Notes: generated by a model from the letters alone, not told the origin. DNA of 64,000 nt from Pseudomonas nitroreducens TX1 (GCF_000313755.1 NZ_AMZB01000121.1:186001-250000), one strand, 5' to 3'; counted from the stretch's first letter, positions 23,653 through 33,045 are shown. Translations and numbers: made by a program.

Positions 23653-24501
23653 TCAGGTCGTAGGCCATGTCCCTAAGGTCTGTTTCAGGAACTGAACGAA
23701 GTGAGTGTCGTGCAGATACTCCAGATCCGATTCCCAGTCCTGAATTGCAGCCTGGAAGTTCCCAGGCTTGCGCTTGGCGTTGCGACACAGTGCGGCGATG
23801 GTATTTGCCATCTTGAGGAGTCGCACCAGGCCGCCCGGCCCGCCCCATTCCCGAAGATAGGCCTCAGAGAAGGGCGTCTTGTTCAGATCCGACTTCAGCA
23901 GCTGATCCAGTATACGAATGCGTGTGTGGCTGGGCTCGCCATTCTGGCCTACGTGATAGCCGTGGTGGGCCAGCATGCCGGCAGTAACCCACTCCACATC
24001 GAATAGCGCGCCGAGACCCACAGGAGCGTCAGTGCGCGGCCACTTCAGATAGTCGAGAAGGTAGGCCCGCCAGTCCGCAGCGACAGGTTCAATCGCTACC
24101 TGGATCTTCTCCAGAGTATCGAGTGTGATGACCAGCTTCGTGGCCTCGAGGCGCTTGTAGACGGCTGGACTGATCAGCAGCCGGCGAACCCGTTCTTCGT
24201 CATAGGGCGCCTTGTCTCGCATGTACTTGCCATCGGCCTTGAAGGTCACCGGCAAGAACAGGATGAAATAGCGCCGGAGGAGGTTGATCTCGTTTGCGTT
24301 GCTGCAGAGGGTGCAAAGGTTGTTCAACGCTCCCCAATCGCCGGCTTTCACCTGCTTCAGAATCTGATCAAAATGCGCCTCCATAAGGACAGAAGCGGCG
24401 TGCGCACCGTCCTTCAGGCAGCCGACATTCTTCACCATCTGAAAGGCCCTGAGGTCGTTGCTCAGGCCCTTACCCGGGTTCAACCCTGGGAGCGTGCTCA
24501 T
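23653..24501 (-). CDS. Hypothetical protein (282 aa)
   Basis: 282 residues, largely helical. A cluster of three Cys lies at about residues 37-75 (NNLCTLCS). Several Trp/Tyr-rich motifs follow (residues 145-200), including HHGYHVGQ. No signal peptide, and no signature that allows naming. It starts 5 bases after the stop of a two-TM membrane protein gene, so they probably form an operon. Confidence 0.7.
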   Translation of the reverse strand: MSTLPGLNPGKGLSNDLRAFQMVKNVGCLKDGAHAASVLMEAHFDQILKQVKAGDWGALNNLCTLCSNANEINLLRRYFILFLPVTFKADGKYMRDKAPYDEERVRRLLISPAVYKRLEATKLVITLDTLEKIQVAIEPVAADWRAYLLDYLKWPRTDAPVGLGALFDVEWVTAGMLAHHGYHVGQNGEPSHTRIRILDQLLKSDLNKTPFSEAYLREWGGPGGLVRLLKMANTIAALCRNAKRKPGNFQAAIQDWESDLEYLHDTHFVQFLKQTLGTWPTT

Positions 24502-24506
24502 GACTA

Positions 24507-24926
24507 CTACCGCCGTGGCGCGGATTTCTTCCGGCCGCGCCAGATGAGGAAAGGGCTGAGCAGGGATAATGCGAGGGTCACCAGGACGAGCGCGCCAATT
24601 GCTGGCTTCCCGCCCTTGATGTGGTAATCGTCAACGCTGTAGGAGAACGGGAATGTGTCCTGCGGCATGCGGATGTACACAGACCCGAGAGAGTTGGGTT
24701 GTAGCGACCAGGAGCGATCGAGGTTCATCTCAAGACGTCCCTTTACGCGGCAGCCGTCCTCGGCCGGAAGGTTGAGCACCTCACACGCGCCCTTGTCTTT
24801 GACCAAGACAAGTGCATTGTCGTAGACCTGCAATGTCTTACCAACTTCCGCTGCACACCAGACGACTAGCAACGGCCAAAACAGCGAAAACGCTACGGTG
24901 ATGGGGCCCGTTTTCAATTTCCACAC
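24507..24926 (-). CDS. Membrane protein with periplasmic domain
   Basis: 139 residues. Hydrophobic helices at about 8-27 and 108-127 enclose a roughly 75-residue exported region with two Cys (KGACEVLNL and DGCRVKG), likely a disulphide. The C-terminal tail is basic (RGRKKSAPRR), as expected for the cytoplasmic side. Operon with the 282-residue gene. Function unknown. Confidence 0.65.
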   Translation of the reverse strand: MWKLKTGPITVAFSLFWPLLVVWCAAEVGKTLQVYDNALVLVKDKGACEVLNLPAEDGCRVKGRLEMNLDRSWSLQPNSLGSVYIRMPQDTFPFSYSVDDYHIKGGKPAIGALVLVTLALSLLSPFLIWRGRKKSAPRR

Positions 24927-24978
24927 TCCGGATTCTTTGGACCAATGATAAGGCGACCATCACAGCCTGGAAATGAAA

Positions 24979-24998
24979 CGGGGGCCGAGGCCCCCGTC
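24979..24998 (-). terminator. Intrinsic terminator
   Basis: ACGGGGGCC/GGCCCCCGT with a short loop, followed on the minus strand by TTTCATTTCC. It directly follows the stop of the 387-residue gene. Confidence 0.7.
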
Positions 24999-25000
24999 AT

Positions 25001-26164
25001 TCACCCCCGGATGTCTGCCGGGAAGTATTGGGGCAACTGGCACCCAGGTTCGCCGGCGATACAGATGGAGCTGCCCTTGTCCATGTAATCCTCGTGGGTG
25101 CCTGCACCTATGAAGGCCGAGCCATCACCATGGCAGTTCGCGCCGTCGATACCCTCGTCTGCGCAGTAGGCCGGTTGGCCTTCCCATTGGAAGATCACGA
25201 TCTTGTCTGGACCGTAGTTGCCCGCCCGGGTGAGCTGAGCCGGCCGGCTGGCCGAGCCTGCGGTGTGCCCATCGCCTACAGCCTGGTCATCGGATTGCAG
25301 TCCGTGGCTTTGCTGTTGCGTAGTAGGTGCCTGGGGTTGAGCAGCTTTTTCCTTCGCGGCAACGTAGGCTTCGAGATTGGTCATTGACTCATCATCGGCC
25401 TTATTGAACTGATCGTCATACCCGCGCAGGTACTCTTCTGTCGAGATGGCAGCACCATTGCGGCCGTTCGCCGTGGTGCTGGTGCTGGCACTCTTGTCGA
25501 CCCCCATGAAATCGCTATTTGCATAGGGATCAGCTGGGGTTGGCTGAGGGGTGCCCGCCTGATCGCGCTGCTTCGCACGCTCACGCTCTTCTGCAACGGC
25601 CAGCATCGTTTTGAACCGGCCCTTCATTCTCTGGACAGATTCGGTACCTCCACGACCAGACTTCTCGAAAAGTGCGTACAAGTGCACCTGGTCGCTCAGG
25701 TCCTCAAGCATGTCGTAGGAATGCTTGCCATCAGTGATCTGCATACCCAACACGCCGTTCACTACGGCCCAGGACTTGAGGAAGCGTTTCGGGATCACGG
25801 TGAATACGATTCGAAGCTGCAGGCCATCGCCTACGTCTGCTACTGCCTCAACAACGGACAAGCCGGTCGCCATCGATGCGCGGACCAACTGAGGATCGGT
25901 GGCGTAGCGAATCTCAACATTGGATAGCAGTTTGTTGTCATCCAGTGCGTCCTCCAACTCCATGGATGTGTCGACACCGGTGGCGCGCCAAGCATTGGCG
26001 ATGCGCTCATCGTCCTGTCCTCTGTACCCAGTGAATGGGATCAAATCTTCGGGAGTGACCTCCTCAACAGCGTCGAGGGCGTTGTTCCCGAACAGGTAAA
26101 AGGGGGTGTAGATCGCCATGGAACAGATGGTCAGGAAAAGCCAGACCTGGAACAGCTTGCGCAT
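25001..26164 (-). CDS. Membrane-anchored or exported protein (387 aa)
   Basis: 387 residues. A hydrophobic N-terminal helix (about 5-25) is an uncleaved anchor or signal. The middle (about 90-160) is an alpha/beta domain; residues 190-310 are Gln/Pro/Ser/Ala-rich and probably disordered. The last 75 residues contain four or five Cys (YCADEGIDGANC and later SICIAGEPGC) that could form disulphides. It has its own terminator. No family recognised; surface or periplasmic location is inferred. Confidence 0.7.
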   Translation of the reverse strand: MRKLFQVWLFLTICSMAIYTPFYLFGNNALDAVEEVTPEDLIPFTGYRGQDDERIANAWRATGVDTSMELEDALDDNKLLSNVEIRYATDPQLVRASMATGLSVVEAVADVGDGLQLRIVFTVIPKRFLKSWAVVNGVLGMQITDGKHSYDMLEDLSDQVHLYALFEKSGRGGTESVQRMKGRFKTMLAVAEERERAKQRDQAGTPQPTPADPYANSDFMGVDKSASTSTTANGRNGAAISTEEYLRGYDDQFNKADDESMTNLEAYVAAKEKAAQPQAPTTQQQSHGLQSDDQAVGDGHTAGSASRPAQLTRAGNYGPDKIVIFQWEGQPAYCADEGIDGANCHGDGSAFIGAGTHEDYMDKGSSICIAGEPGCQLPQYFPADIRG

Positions 26165-26299
26165 GCGGTCGTCCTTGATCGTTGAGGTTTGCGTGGGCGG
26201 AGCATATCTGAGAGCGGTGGCGTAGTGCCATCCAGACCTTAGGCGACCAGGCGCCGCGGCAGGTTAAATCGCAAGCTCTGGTGATTCTGGGCGCTGATG

Positions 26300-26551
26300 T
26301 TATGGGTGGAACATGCGAGCTGCGGACCGCAGGCGCTGGGCCGCACGGGTCGGGTGGTCACCGACGGCGCTCCACTCTCGATGCCACCAGGCGATGATCT
26401 CTCCGGCGGCTTTAGCGGTCGGCGCCGATGTTACGGCCTGTACCTCTGCCGTGACCGCTTGCCACCAGCTCGATCCCTCAGTGTCTTTAACGTCAGGGTC
26501 TATCGCCGCCCGGTAGATGGCTTTGACTTGCTCAAGGGTCAGTTCGGGCAT
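26300..26551 (-). CDS. Small hypothetical protein (83 aa)
   Basis: 83 residues from the ATG at 26551, which lies inside the end of the previous gene with GGAG 6 bases upstream. Helical, Ala/Trp-rich, ending in a basic segment. Coupled to the 119-residue gene by a 13-base overlap. No recognised domain. Confidence 0.6.
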   Translation of the reverse strand: MPELTLEQVKAIYRAAIDPDVKDTEGSSWWQAVTAEVQAVTSAPTAKAAGEIIAWWHREWSAVGDHPTRAAQRLRSAARMFHP

Positions 26552-26898
26552 TTGGTCTCCTCCAGTTGAGCCTGCAGGTACTGCACCATCGGCAGTTCGT
26601 GTTTGCCGTACCTGTCGTACTCGGCCAGGCGGGCGGAGATGAAGCCGGAGAGGGCCTCCTGCCACTCTTTGCAGCTGACTGAATACGCATACTCCTCGTA
26701 GAACCGAAAGATATCCCGGTGCTGGGTATGACCATAGGTGCGACTGATGTCACGGGCGACATCAGGAGCCGTGCCGAGGTCGACCAGTCCAGTCTCGAGG
26801 TCCGCCGGGAAGATGGTTTGCCGAACCCAACTCAGCGCATTGAAGAAGTGCGGGCCGATCCGGAGAGTGTGCTGAGTCTGTTTTACCTGTGGGGTCAT
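26539..26898 (-). CDS. Hypothetical protein (119 aa)
   Basis: 119 residues, helical, with Phe/Tyr/His-rich centre (residues 45-75). ATG at 26898. A Cys occurs at CKEW and another near the C-terminus. The gene is not directly preceded by the repeated element. Coupled to the downstream 83-residue gene. Function unknown. Confidence 0.62.
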   Translation of the reverse strand: MTPQVKQTQHTLRIGPHFFNALSWVRQTIFPADLETGLVDLGTAPDVARDISRTYGHTQHRDIFRFYEEYAYSVSCKEWQEALSGFISARLAEYDRYGKHELPMVQYLQAQLEETKCPN

Positions 26899-26944
26899 CT
26901 TCTGGGTCCTGTTTCCGGGGCTGGTTTACGCCGGTTGCTGGCGC

Positions 26945-27679
26945 TCAGTACGCCGAATGGATCTGGCCTTCGTTGGCGTGTACGTCCAGGGGGACAATGG
27001 ACAGAGGCGGGTAGGGAGCTTTCTTAGCCTCAAGCGCCCTCCGAACCGGAGCCGTGTCGCCCACGCCGTAGTTCAGCCAGCAACTTTGCGCACTGTTGCG
27101 GCTGTAGGCGATCTGGAAGTCGCACTGCACCAGGAAATTGCCGATGTACGAGGTCTTGTTCGGGCTAAGCCTGAAGGGTGCCGAGAACTTGGGCGAGGTG
27201 TAGGTGGAATACCTTTCCTCGGTGTAGGTCACCGGGCCTGATTTACAGGTCGAGGAAGAGGTGGAGTAGTAACTGTCAGAGCGCTTGCCGTCCGATGAGC
27301 CCGAGTAAGTGCATTCGTTCCGATACTCTCCAGACGGCACCTGCTCGTCATGACTGAAATACTGCAATTCGAACTGATAGAGCTCGTAGTCCCGCGGCGT
27401 CAGCGGCAGCACAAAAGTGCCGTCGTTCTTGAAGCCGTTTCGGATGGTGATCTCTACCGCGTGGGTCTTGGTTGCCGCATCTCGGAAGCGAAGGGTCAGG
27501 CGCTGCCCATGCGGATCATCGAGCTTCCCGTCGAAGCCAGCCGTGCCAACGGCGTAAGTTGGGGGATCACTCTCGCGGAGCTGGTACCAGCTGGAGATAT
27601 TGTCCTGAGCGGTGCTGGTGCAACCTGACACCAGCAATGCGGCTGCGGCCGCTGCATAACCACGAAGAACGTTGGTCAT
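26945..27679 (-). CDS. Lipoprotein (244 aa)
   Basis: 244 residues from the ATG at 27679. The N-terminus is a lipoprotein signal with lipobox LVSGC (Cys at about residue 22), so the mature protein is membrane-anchored by lipid. It is Tyr/Ser-rich with beta-like segments. A run of Ser/Tyr/Thr with three Cys lies around residues 120-155, and two more Cys lie nearer the C-terminus. No family recognised. Confidence 0.75.
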   Translation of the reverse strand: MTNVLRGYAAAAAALLVSGCTSTAQDNISSWYQLRESDPPTYAVGTAGFDGKLDDPHGQRLTLRFRDAATKTHAVEITIRNGFKNDGTFVLPLTPRDYELYQFELQYFSHDEQVPSGEYRNECTYSGSSDGKRSDSYYSTSSSTCKSGPVTYTEERYSTYTSPKFSAPFRLSPNKTSYIGNFLVQCDFQIAYSRNSAQSCWLNYGVGDTAPVRRALEAKKAPYPPLSIVPLDVHANEGQIHSAY

Positions 27680-27972
27680 GAAAGTCCCTATGCATTCTTG
27701 GATGGACGAACCGCATCGCCGCGGCGTGGCCGGCAGGGCGATGCAACTATCGAGGGTCGTACCACAGCGCGCTAACCGATCCTGAAGGATTCCAGGCCCG
27801 TTCCACCCTAGGAATGGAGCCTCGCGCCGGGCCGTGAGCCAGGTGAGGGACAAGCGCCCCTGCTCCTTGGGCATTGTCCAACGGCTATCGCGCCGATACA
27901 GCTGAGACAAGCAAATGGCCATTAGTTCCCGACCCGCCCATGCTACAACCCTCCAGCACTGTCAGGGGGCGT
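27680..27972. other. Intergenic region with inverted repeat
   Basis: 293 bases between two minus-strand genes. The only clear feature is GCATCGCC/GGCGATGC at 27713-27744, in the leader of the lipoprotein gene. No copy of the repeated element and no convincing reading frame. Confidence 0.4.
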
Positions 27973-28434
27973 CTATGCGGCTTGCTGGCGCTTGGCATTG
28001 CGAGCAGCGATGCGCTGCTGGATACGCTCCCGGGCGGCCAGCATTTCCTCTCCGGTGGTCGGCAGAGACAGCTTGATCTGGTTGATCCGGTGCAGCTCGT
28101 GATCGTGCATCCAGTCCATCACCGACTCGAGAGTGCCGACGTCCTGGTATGTGCGTGCACCGCCCAGGCCCAGGACACCGCGGCAGCCGTAACGCTGGCG
28201 CTCTTCTGCTACTTCGGTGATGGCTCGCATCTCGGTCAGCATATCGTCGAAGGTCCGGCGCGCTCTCATGTGCTCGCGGATCTCCATACTGCAGACAGCC
28301 AGTAACGGGTCATCCAAGGCGACCACGGCATCCGGAAGCAGGTCGGGCGGACACATGGGCAGGCTAGGCCAGAGGCTGGCGGCCGGCGCGCTGAAGTCGA
28401 GGGAGAACTGGGCGGGTGTGGCGATCGACTGCAT
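27973..28434 (-). CDS. Hypothetical protein, element-controlled (153 aa)
   Basis: 153 residues from the ATG at 28434. Pro/Leu-rich first 40 residues, then a long helical section (about 55-90) and a basic, Arg/Gln-rich C-terminal helix (about 115-153) that could bind nucleic acid. AGGAAG lies 9 bases upstream. No recognised family. Confidence 0.68.
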   Translation of the reverse strand: MQSIATPAQFSLDFSAPAASLWPSLPMCPPDLLPDAVVALDDPLLAVCSMEIREHMRARRTFDDMLTEMRAITEVAEERQRYGCRGVLGLGGARTYQDVGTLESVMDWMHDHELHRINQIKLSLPTTGEEMLAARERIQQRIAARNAKRQQAA

Positions 28435-28492
28435 GTGAGAGCTTCCTGAAGTGTTAGAGGTAGTCTCAGTCGGGATCGACCGTGCCAGAAGC
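28435..28492 (-). promoter_or_regulatory. Repeated promoter/leader element, copy 13 of 18
   Basis: Box 1 GCTTCTGGCAC, 18 bases, box 2 GAGACTAC. Weak TGAGA/TCTCA pairing; the AGGA site is probably free. Confidence 0.65.
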
Positions 28493-28750
28493 GCGGGGTA
28501 GTTGATTCTCAGGTACCAGGATTAGGGCTGAATACCCGTTCTGATCCGCAACTTGGATGGGAGCCAGCTCATTTGGCTGGCCCAGCACCAGGGTGCTATT
28601 CTCCTGCCCTACGACATCTCCCCAGTCGTGCGGTCGGCCTGCGAAGCCTTAGGCAAGGGGATTGATAGCAAATCTGCACCATGCCTACCCCTTTGCCGAA
28701 TGGTACGGGCGGGCAGCCGACCCCGCATATCGTGCCGCCGGTGAAACGCC
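28493..28750. other. Divergent intergenic region
   Basis: 258 bases between copy 13 and the plus-strand gene at 28751. It holds a small AGCCAG/CTGGCT-type hairpin near 28561-28581. No clear promoter or conserved box for the plus-strand gene was seen. Confidence 0.35.
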
Positions 28751-30865
28751 ATGTCTTTCGAAGACAAGTTCTCGTTATCCGTAGACGATTTCGAATCAAA
28801 ACGCTACACGAAAGTCGCCAAATTTATCGCGAGCAACTGGCCTCTTAAAGAGAAAATTAAACTCTCAAAGGCTCAGGAGATTCTTGCTGTAACGCTCGGT
28901 TATGAAGACTTTCATGACGCCCAGAAGTCAGCATTAGCTCAACTCCCTTCCGATGTAATTCGTTTGACATATGGGGCAAATAATCGGCTCAGGAAGTTCT
29001 TGGATTTGGACTATTACGGCACCGAAGAATTCCTGCAGTCATGGCCTTTGCATTTGCTCGGGCGTTGGAATATGGCCGGCAAGCCATGCATGTTGGGTAA
29101 AGAAACGATCGAGGTCGCAATTGAGCACTTCACTGATGGTTTTTCTAGTGACTTGCGTGTATCCCAAGACTTTCATGTTAAAACCACCCCGTGCGCCCTA
29201 TCATTAATCGCGATTGAACTGAAGAATGCATCGGACTCTGACCTTCTGATGCCATTGAAAGAATTGCTTTCAAGCCAGAGCCAGCAGGCTGTGTTTGATT
29301 GCGCGATGAAGTTTTTCTTTAGTGAATTCCTGTGGCGCAATGATGAACTAATACGTAGCGGCTCTGGTATGAGCATGGAAGATGTTAGAGCGCTCCCAAG
29401 GGATCGTTCATCTTTTCCTGATCTATATTCTGCTCTAGAGAGTCTTTACACCGTTTGGCTGAACGAACCGGCTGTGAATAGGTTCTTCAGGGACAAATCA
29501 GAATCCGGTTTCTATTTCGATGATCCGCACCCTGGCCGACTGAGTGATGCGAAGGTGAGCATTATTCCCCATGAGTCGGGAAGTTATGAGGTTCGTTTGC
29601 AGCGAATTCCGCTTGATGATTCACCGTTCAAATCTTTCAGGTGGACTGCACGTTCTTTAGATACCTCAGGATTGTCTCTGGCTGAAGCTGAGGGCGGCTT
29701 TGTGGTGGGTGCTAAAGAAAACTGGGTTGGCTCCGAATTGATTGAGGCCACTGAAGACTGTGGAGTGGAGGCTGTGTACGCCTATCTCAAGGCTGCTGCT
29801 GACTCTTCAGTTGAAGAAGGGAATAAAAAGAGGCTGACGCCAACCAGAATTGGCACAGGATTTATATTTGAATGGTCCAACCTGCTTACAATCAATTATC
29901 TTGAGCGAAATGATCGATGTGAGCCAGGTCGAGGTTTGGATTTGATTTCAGCGGTAATCAAGGATTTGAAGCGGCGTTACAAGCGCGACATGCATGTTTG
30001 TGGGGTGGTCGATCCTTATCAATTCCGTGATTCGGCTCGCAGGATTAAAAGCCTCGAAGATAGCAGAATTAAAACGGCTAACAAAATTTGCCAGCATCTG
30101 AAGCGGAATATTGGGTTTGGCCCTGGCGTAAGTTGGGTATTCTTTACGCCTGGCATAGATCAGCGTGAACCCAAAGAATACTACTTCGAATCTGTAGTTT
30201 CGGGATTCAAAAGTCATGTCGAAACCACCAAAGCTGATGACGGACCCTTTATGATGGTTTGGCACCTATGGCTTGCTCCAGACTTCTCCAGGGTTCAAGC
30301 TGGTCTGGATCAGAAGCCATGGATCAACCATGACAAAGTAGATTTTCAAGCATTGAAAGAAGTGCTTGCTGAGGAGTTCCAATTCGGACCTAAAGTCCGG
30401 ATTCGAGTCGCCAATGACACTATTGACCAGGTCACTGTGCATAAGCGCCAGTTCTCAGGCAATGAAGCGTCGACGCGTTGCTCGGATTTCGCCAGGGTAC
30501 TCCTTGAAGAAGCACACACACAGACTGGTGATGTAATCGATATTCGTAAGCGGTGGAGCTCTCTCCACGCGATGCCCGAACGCCGAGCATCTCCACCCCC
30601 GATGCTCATACCCATTGTCATCGAAGCGGATGATTTCGAGGATGCGCTTTTCTGGGTAGCGCAATCCAAGGGAGTCTTGGGTATTCGATCAGTAGACTTT
30701 AGCCTTGCCTTTACCAAAGAGATGACTGCTAAGGATCACGAGGGGACCCTGACAAAGGGCTTGCATCAGATCCTTGCGGCCCAGTTCGGGATTGCTTACC
30801 AACCTTTCACACTCCTCGACGAAGGTGCATCGGACACGAAACCGGAGTGGGTTAAGCACAATTGA
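28751..30865 (+). CDS. Large AT-rich unknown protein with glyoxalase-associated-like helix motif
   Basis: 704 residues. Residues about 35-60 (KLSKAQEILAVTLGYEDFHDAQK) match the layout of a short helical motif (L-S-x-AxExLAxxLGYxxWH) often attached to glyoxalase-superfamily or plasmid proteins of unknown role. The remainder is long, charged and Phe/Tyr-rich, with no catalytic motif I can name. Base composition is clearly lower in GC and codon use different from all neighbours, suggesting recent acquisition. It is transcribed against the array and has a weak hairpin after its stop. Confidence 0.7.
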   Translation: MSFEDKFSLSVDDFESKRYTKVAKFIASNWPLKEKIKLSKAQEILAVTLGYEDFHDAQKSALAQLPSDVIRLTYGANNRLRKFLDLDYYGTEEFLQSWPLHLLGRWNMAGKPCMLGKETIEVAIEHFTDGFSSDLRVSQDFHVKTTPCALSLIAIELKNASDSDLLMPLKELLSSQSQQAVFDCAMKFFFSEFLWRNDELIRSGSGMSMEDVRALPRDRSSFPDLYSALESLYTVWLNEPAVNRFFRDKSESGFYFDDPHPGRLSDAKVSIIPHESGSYEVRLQRIPLDDSPFKSFRWTARSLDTSGLSLAEAEGGFVVGAKENWVGSELIEATEDCGVEAVYAYLKAAADSSVEEGNKKRLTPTRIGTGFIFEWSNLLTINYLERNDRCEPGRGLDLISAVIKDLKRRYKRDMHVCGVVDPYQFRDSARRIKSLEDSRIKTANKICQHLKRNIGFGPGVSWVFFTPGIDQREPKEYYFESVVSGFKSHVETTKADDGPFMMVWHLWLAPDFSRVQAGLDQKPWINHDKVDFQALKEVLAEEFQFGPKVRIRVANDTIDQVTVHKRQFSGNEASTRCSDFARVLLEEAHTQTGDVIDIRKRWSSLHAMPERRASPPPMLIPIVIEADDFEDALFWVAQSKGVLGIRSVDFSLAFTKEMTAKDHEGTLTKGLHQILAAQFGIAYQPFTLLDEGASDTKPEWVKHN

Positions 30866-31009
30866 GTCGCACAGGCACCCGACTCATTAGGGCAGGGTGC
30901 CCCTGTTCTCTGGTGGCGGTGGACGCCACGCTAGGGTGGGCCAGCTCCGAATCTCGGGGATGGATTCGGAGCCTCACGCGGTAGCCGCGGCCCGATCAGT
31001 GTTCCTTAC

Positions 31010-31564
31010 TCAACACTCCCAGTCAGCAGCCATGGCGGCGAGGCCCACATGCCCTTGCTTGGCCTGGTATTCAGCGAGCACTGCGGAACCTGCTGCCTCC
31101 GGGGCGAGGCGATCGCTCCATGCCCCCATCAAGGCGCGAGGTTGGCTGTAAGAAACCACGCCGGCGTCTTCCAACGATCCGCCCAGCTGCTCCGCGATGT
31201 ACTGATCCACCGCGAGCAGCCACTTGGTGTAGGGAAGTTCCAGTGGCTTCACTGGGGGCAGCCAATCGGCCTGAACGCTCCCGATGAATCCTTTGTTGAA
31301 GTTCTCGTAGTAGGCCTCGGTGAAGTGTTCGTGTGCGATGTTGTATTGGTCCGCTAGGTGCGGAACAAACTGCAGAACAAGAGGGGCGTGGGGGCCGTAG
31401 TGGCGGAGCTTGAGCACATCATTGGATGCCAGGTCGTGGACCGCATCGATGGCCGCCTGCTTGGCTTGTTCGGCCAACTCCTCGCACCCTTCAGTGCGTG
31501 CGAGGACGATGTACTTGCCCCACAGGAGGCGAGCGGTGAGGGCTTCTTCGAAGGCTGGGTTCAT
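31010..31564 (-). CDS. Hypothetical protein, element-controlled (184 aa)
   Basis: 184 residues from the ATG at 31564. Helical first 60 residues with Ala/Glu/Gln, then a Tyr/Phe/Pro-rich region (90-140) and a Gly/Ala C-terminus. No signal peptide or metal motif. Its TGGAG ribosome site lies in a 9-bp leader hairpin. Function unknown. Confidence 0.7.
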   Translation of the reverse strand: MNPAFEEALTARLLWGKYIVLARTEGCEELAEQAKQAAIDAVHDLASNDVLKLRHYGPHAPLVLQFVPHLADQYNIAHEHFTEAYYENFNKGFIGSVQADWLPPVKPLELPYTKWLLAVDQYIAEQLGGSLEDAGVVSYSQPRALMGAWSDRLAPEAAGSAVLAEYQAKQGHVGLAAMAADWEC

Positions 31565-31631
31565 GGGATGGCTCCAGGACAATTCGTTGTCGATGGAGCC
31601 ATCTTCTGGTGGACTTGGGCGTGCCAGAACC
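31565..31631 (-). promoter_or_regulatory. Repeated promoter/leader element, copy 14 of 18
   Basis: Box 1 GGTTCTGGCAC, 18 bases, box 2 GAAGATGG. Stem ATGGCTCCA/TGGAGCCAT (9 bp) starts exactly at box 2 and contains the Shine-Dalgarno; the ATG follows 2 bases later. Confidence 0.8.
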
Positions 31632-31849
31632 ACCACCACCACGGGGGCCGGCACCTGGGGTACTTGCCGTCTACGGGCGATCAAGTCGTGTCGTAGGGGC
31701 CGAATTCCAGGCTGGAGCTGTTCGCCATCAGGCCGGTTTGTCGGGGCGGTGGCCGTGTTGCGCCATTGCGCCCCGAAAAAAGGAACCGAACTCGAACTCC
31801 GGGTCGGCGCCGATCTTCGGGTGCGAATTCGGAGCCAACCTTACGCAGT
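31632..31849 (-). other. Intergenic region with possible tiny frames
   Basis: 218 bases after the gene at 31850. A 37-codon frame from TTG (about 31840) to TGA (about 31728) and a 15-codon frame from an ATG overlapping it are open, but neither has a good ribosome site. I do not call them genes. Confidence 0.3.
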
Positions 31850-32686
31850 TCAGAACGGAATGTCGGTCAGAACGGCGTCGCACATGGCAAGGATGACCTC
31901 GTACGCTGAGGAGTAGCTTGGGACTCGATGCCAGCTGGCGCTGACGGTGGCCACGTTGGTGATGGGCGTGCCGACGTGTCCGCGGAGTTGCACCTCGATG
32001 GTGTTGTACCACCACTCTCCCCGCGCCCAGGCATAGACCTCCACCGGACCGGCCTGGAATGCACCGTGGTCGTTCGAGCTTTGTTCCCCAGCGTCGGGCT
32101 TGAAAGTCACGTCGAAGATTCCGCCCTGGTACACCACCCGGAAAGCCTTGGAGTCGTCGCGGCTCACGACGCGCAGCAGGCCCCGGGCTTCGTCACTGAC
32201 CAGTTTCAGCCAGTCGGCAGGGCCACGATGCTGGTTTCGATCATCCGCTTCCCCTGAACTGCCTGCTCTTACCGCCTGCAGCGGCTCGGCATGAACAAGG
32301 TCAGGCGAAATTTCCATCAGGCGCTCGATCTGCGCCTTCCGCTCTCGGGTCATGTGCCGGCCCGCGAGCAGCTCCTTCGCAACAGCAATAGCGGTTCGCC
32401 CTTTGGGGTCGATGCGGCCTTTGTGGGACAGGAGGATAGACTCGGCTGATGCGCGGACCAGTGCCTCAGCGTCAGCGAGAAGTTCTTCGGGGGTCTTTGC
32501 AGTGCTGAAGAGTGCCTTTCCGGCTTCCAAACATTGGCTTTCGGTACGGAGGGCTGCTGGCGCGATGCCAAGGCGGCTGGCAATGGCCTTCCGGAAGGGC
32601 TCCTGGGAGGGCATCGAATCGAGTGGGACACCACAGGTGTCTTGGAACTGAAGGTGGGGTTTGAATCTGAGGATCTTGCCGGTCAT
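31850..32686 (-). CDS. Hypothetical protein, element-controlled (278 aa)
   Basis: 278 residues from the ATG at 32686. The N-terminal 120 residues are helical and basic, with segments such as KTPEELLADAEAL. A linker around 140 leads to a beta-rich C-terminal domain (about 160-278) with several Trp/Tyr. No signal peptide; no enzyme motif. Its GGAG ribosome site is in the leader hairpin. Confidence 0.7.
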   Translation of the reverse strand: MTGKILRFKPHLQFQDTCGVPLDSMPSQEPFRKAIASRLGIAPAALRTESQCLEAGKALFSTAKTPEELLADAEALVRASAESILLSHKGRIDPKGRTAIAVAKELLAGRHMTRERKAQIERLMEISPDLVHAEPLQAVRAGSSGEADDRNQHRGPADWLKLVSDEARGLLRVVSRDDSKAFRVVYQGGIFDVTFKPDAGEQSSNDHGAFQAGPVEVYAWARGEWWYNTIEVQLRGHVGTPITNVATVSASWHRVPSYSSAYEVILAMCDAVLTDIPF

Positions 32687-32747
32687 CTGCGGCGGCTCCT
32701 ATGAGGTGGAGCCGCCATTCTTTCGGCAGGAGGGTCGTGCCAGAACC
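32687..32747 (-). promoter_or_regulatory. Repeated promoter/leader element, copy 15 of 18
   Basis: Box 1 GGTTCTGGCAC, 18 bases, box 2 AAGAATGG. Stem GGCGGCTCC/GGAGCCGCC (9 bp, loop ACCTCATA) includes the GGAG, six bases before the ATG. Confidence 0.8.
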
Positions 32748-32761
32748 AGATCGCCAGGCCC

Positions 32762-32998
32762 TCAGGCTTCGCTGTCTGGGACGTAGTTGGGACTCAGCTT
32801 CCTCCCCTCTGCTGTGGCCATCCAGTAGGGTGCGCGCGTTTCGCGCTCCACGAGCTTCATCCGGGCCAGGGCGATCATCGTGTCGACGTTGCACACGCGC
32901 TTGCCGTTGATCTCGACAGCTGAGCCGTGGGAGACGCGGGCTCCCCATCCCTGACTGAGCCAGAGCATCACTCTTTGCTGGGCTGGGCTGAGTTTCAT
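32762..32998 (-). CDS. Small winged-helix-like protein (78 aa)
   Basis: 78 residues from the ATG at 32998 with GGAG upstream. The order helix, helix, strand and wing (LSPAQQRVMLWLSQG, DTMIALARMKLVERE, PYWMATAEGRKL) resembles a MarR/phage-type winged helix, where the final strand reads YxLTxxG. It is probably a small DNA-binding protein. Similar in layout to the product of 33880-34308. Confidence 0.58.
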   Translation of the reverse strand: MKLSPAQQRVMLWLSQGWGARVSHGSAVEINGKRVCNVDTMIALARMKLVERETRAPYWMATAEGRKLSPNYVPDSEA

Positions 32999-33045
32999 AG
33001 AAGTCTCCATCACGACTGACTAAGCAACTGAGGATTGATTGGGGC

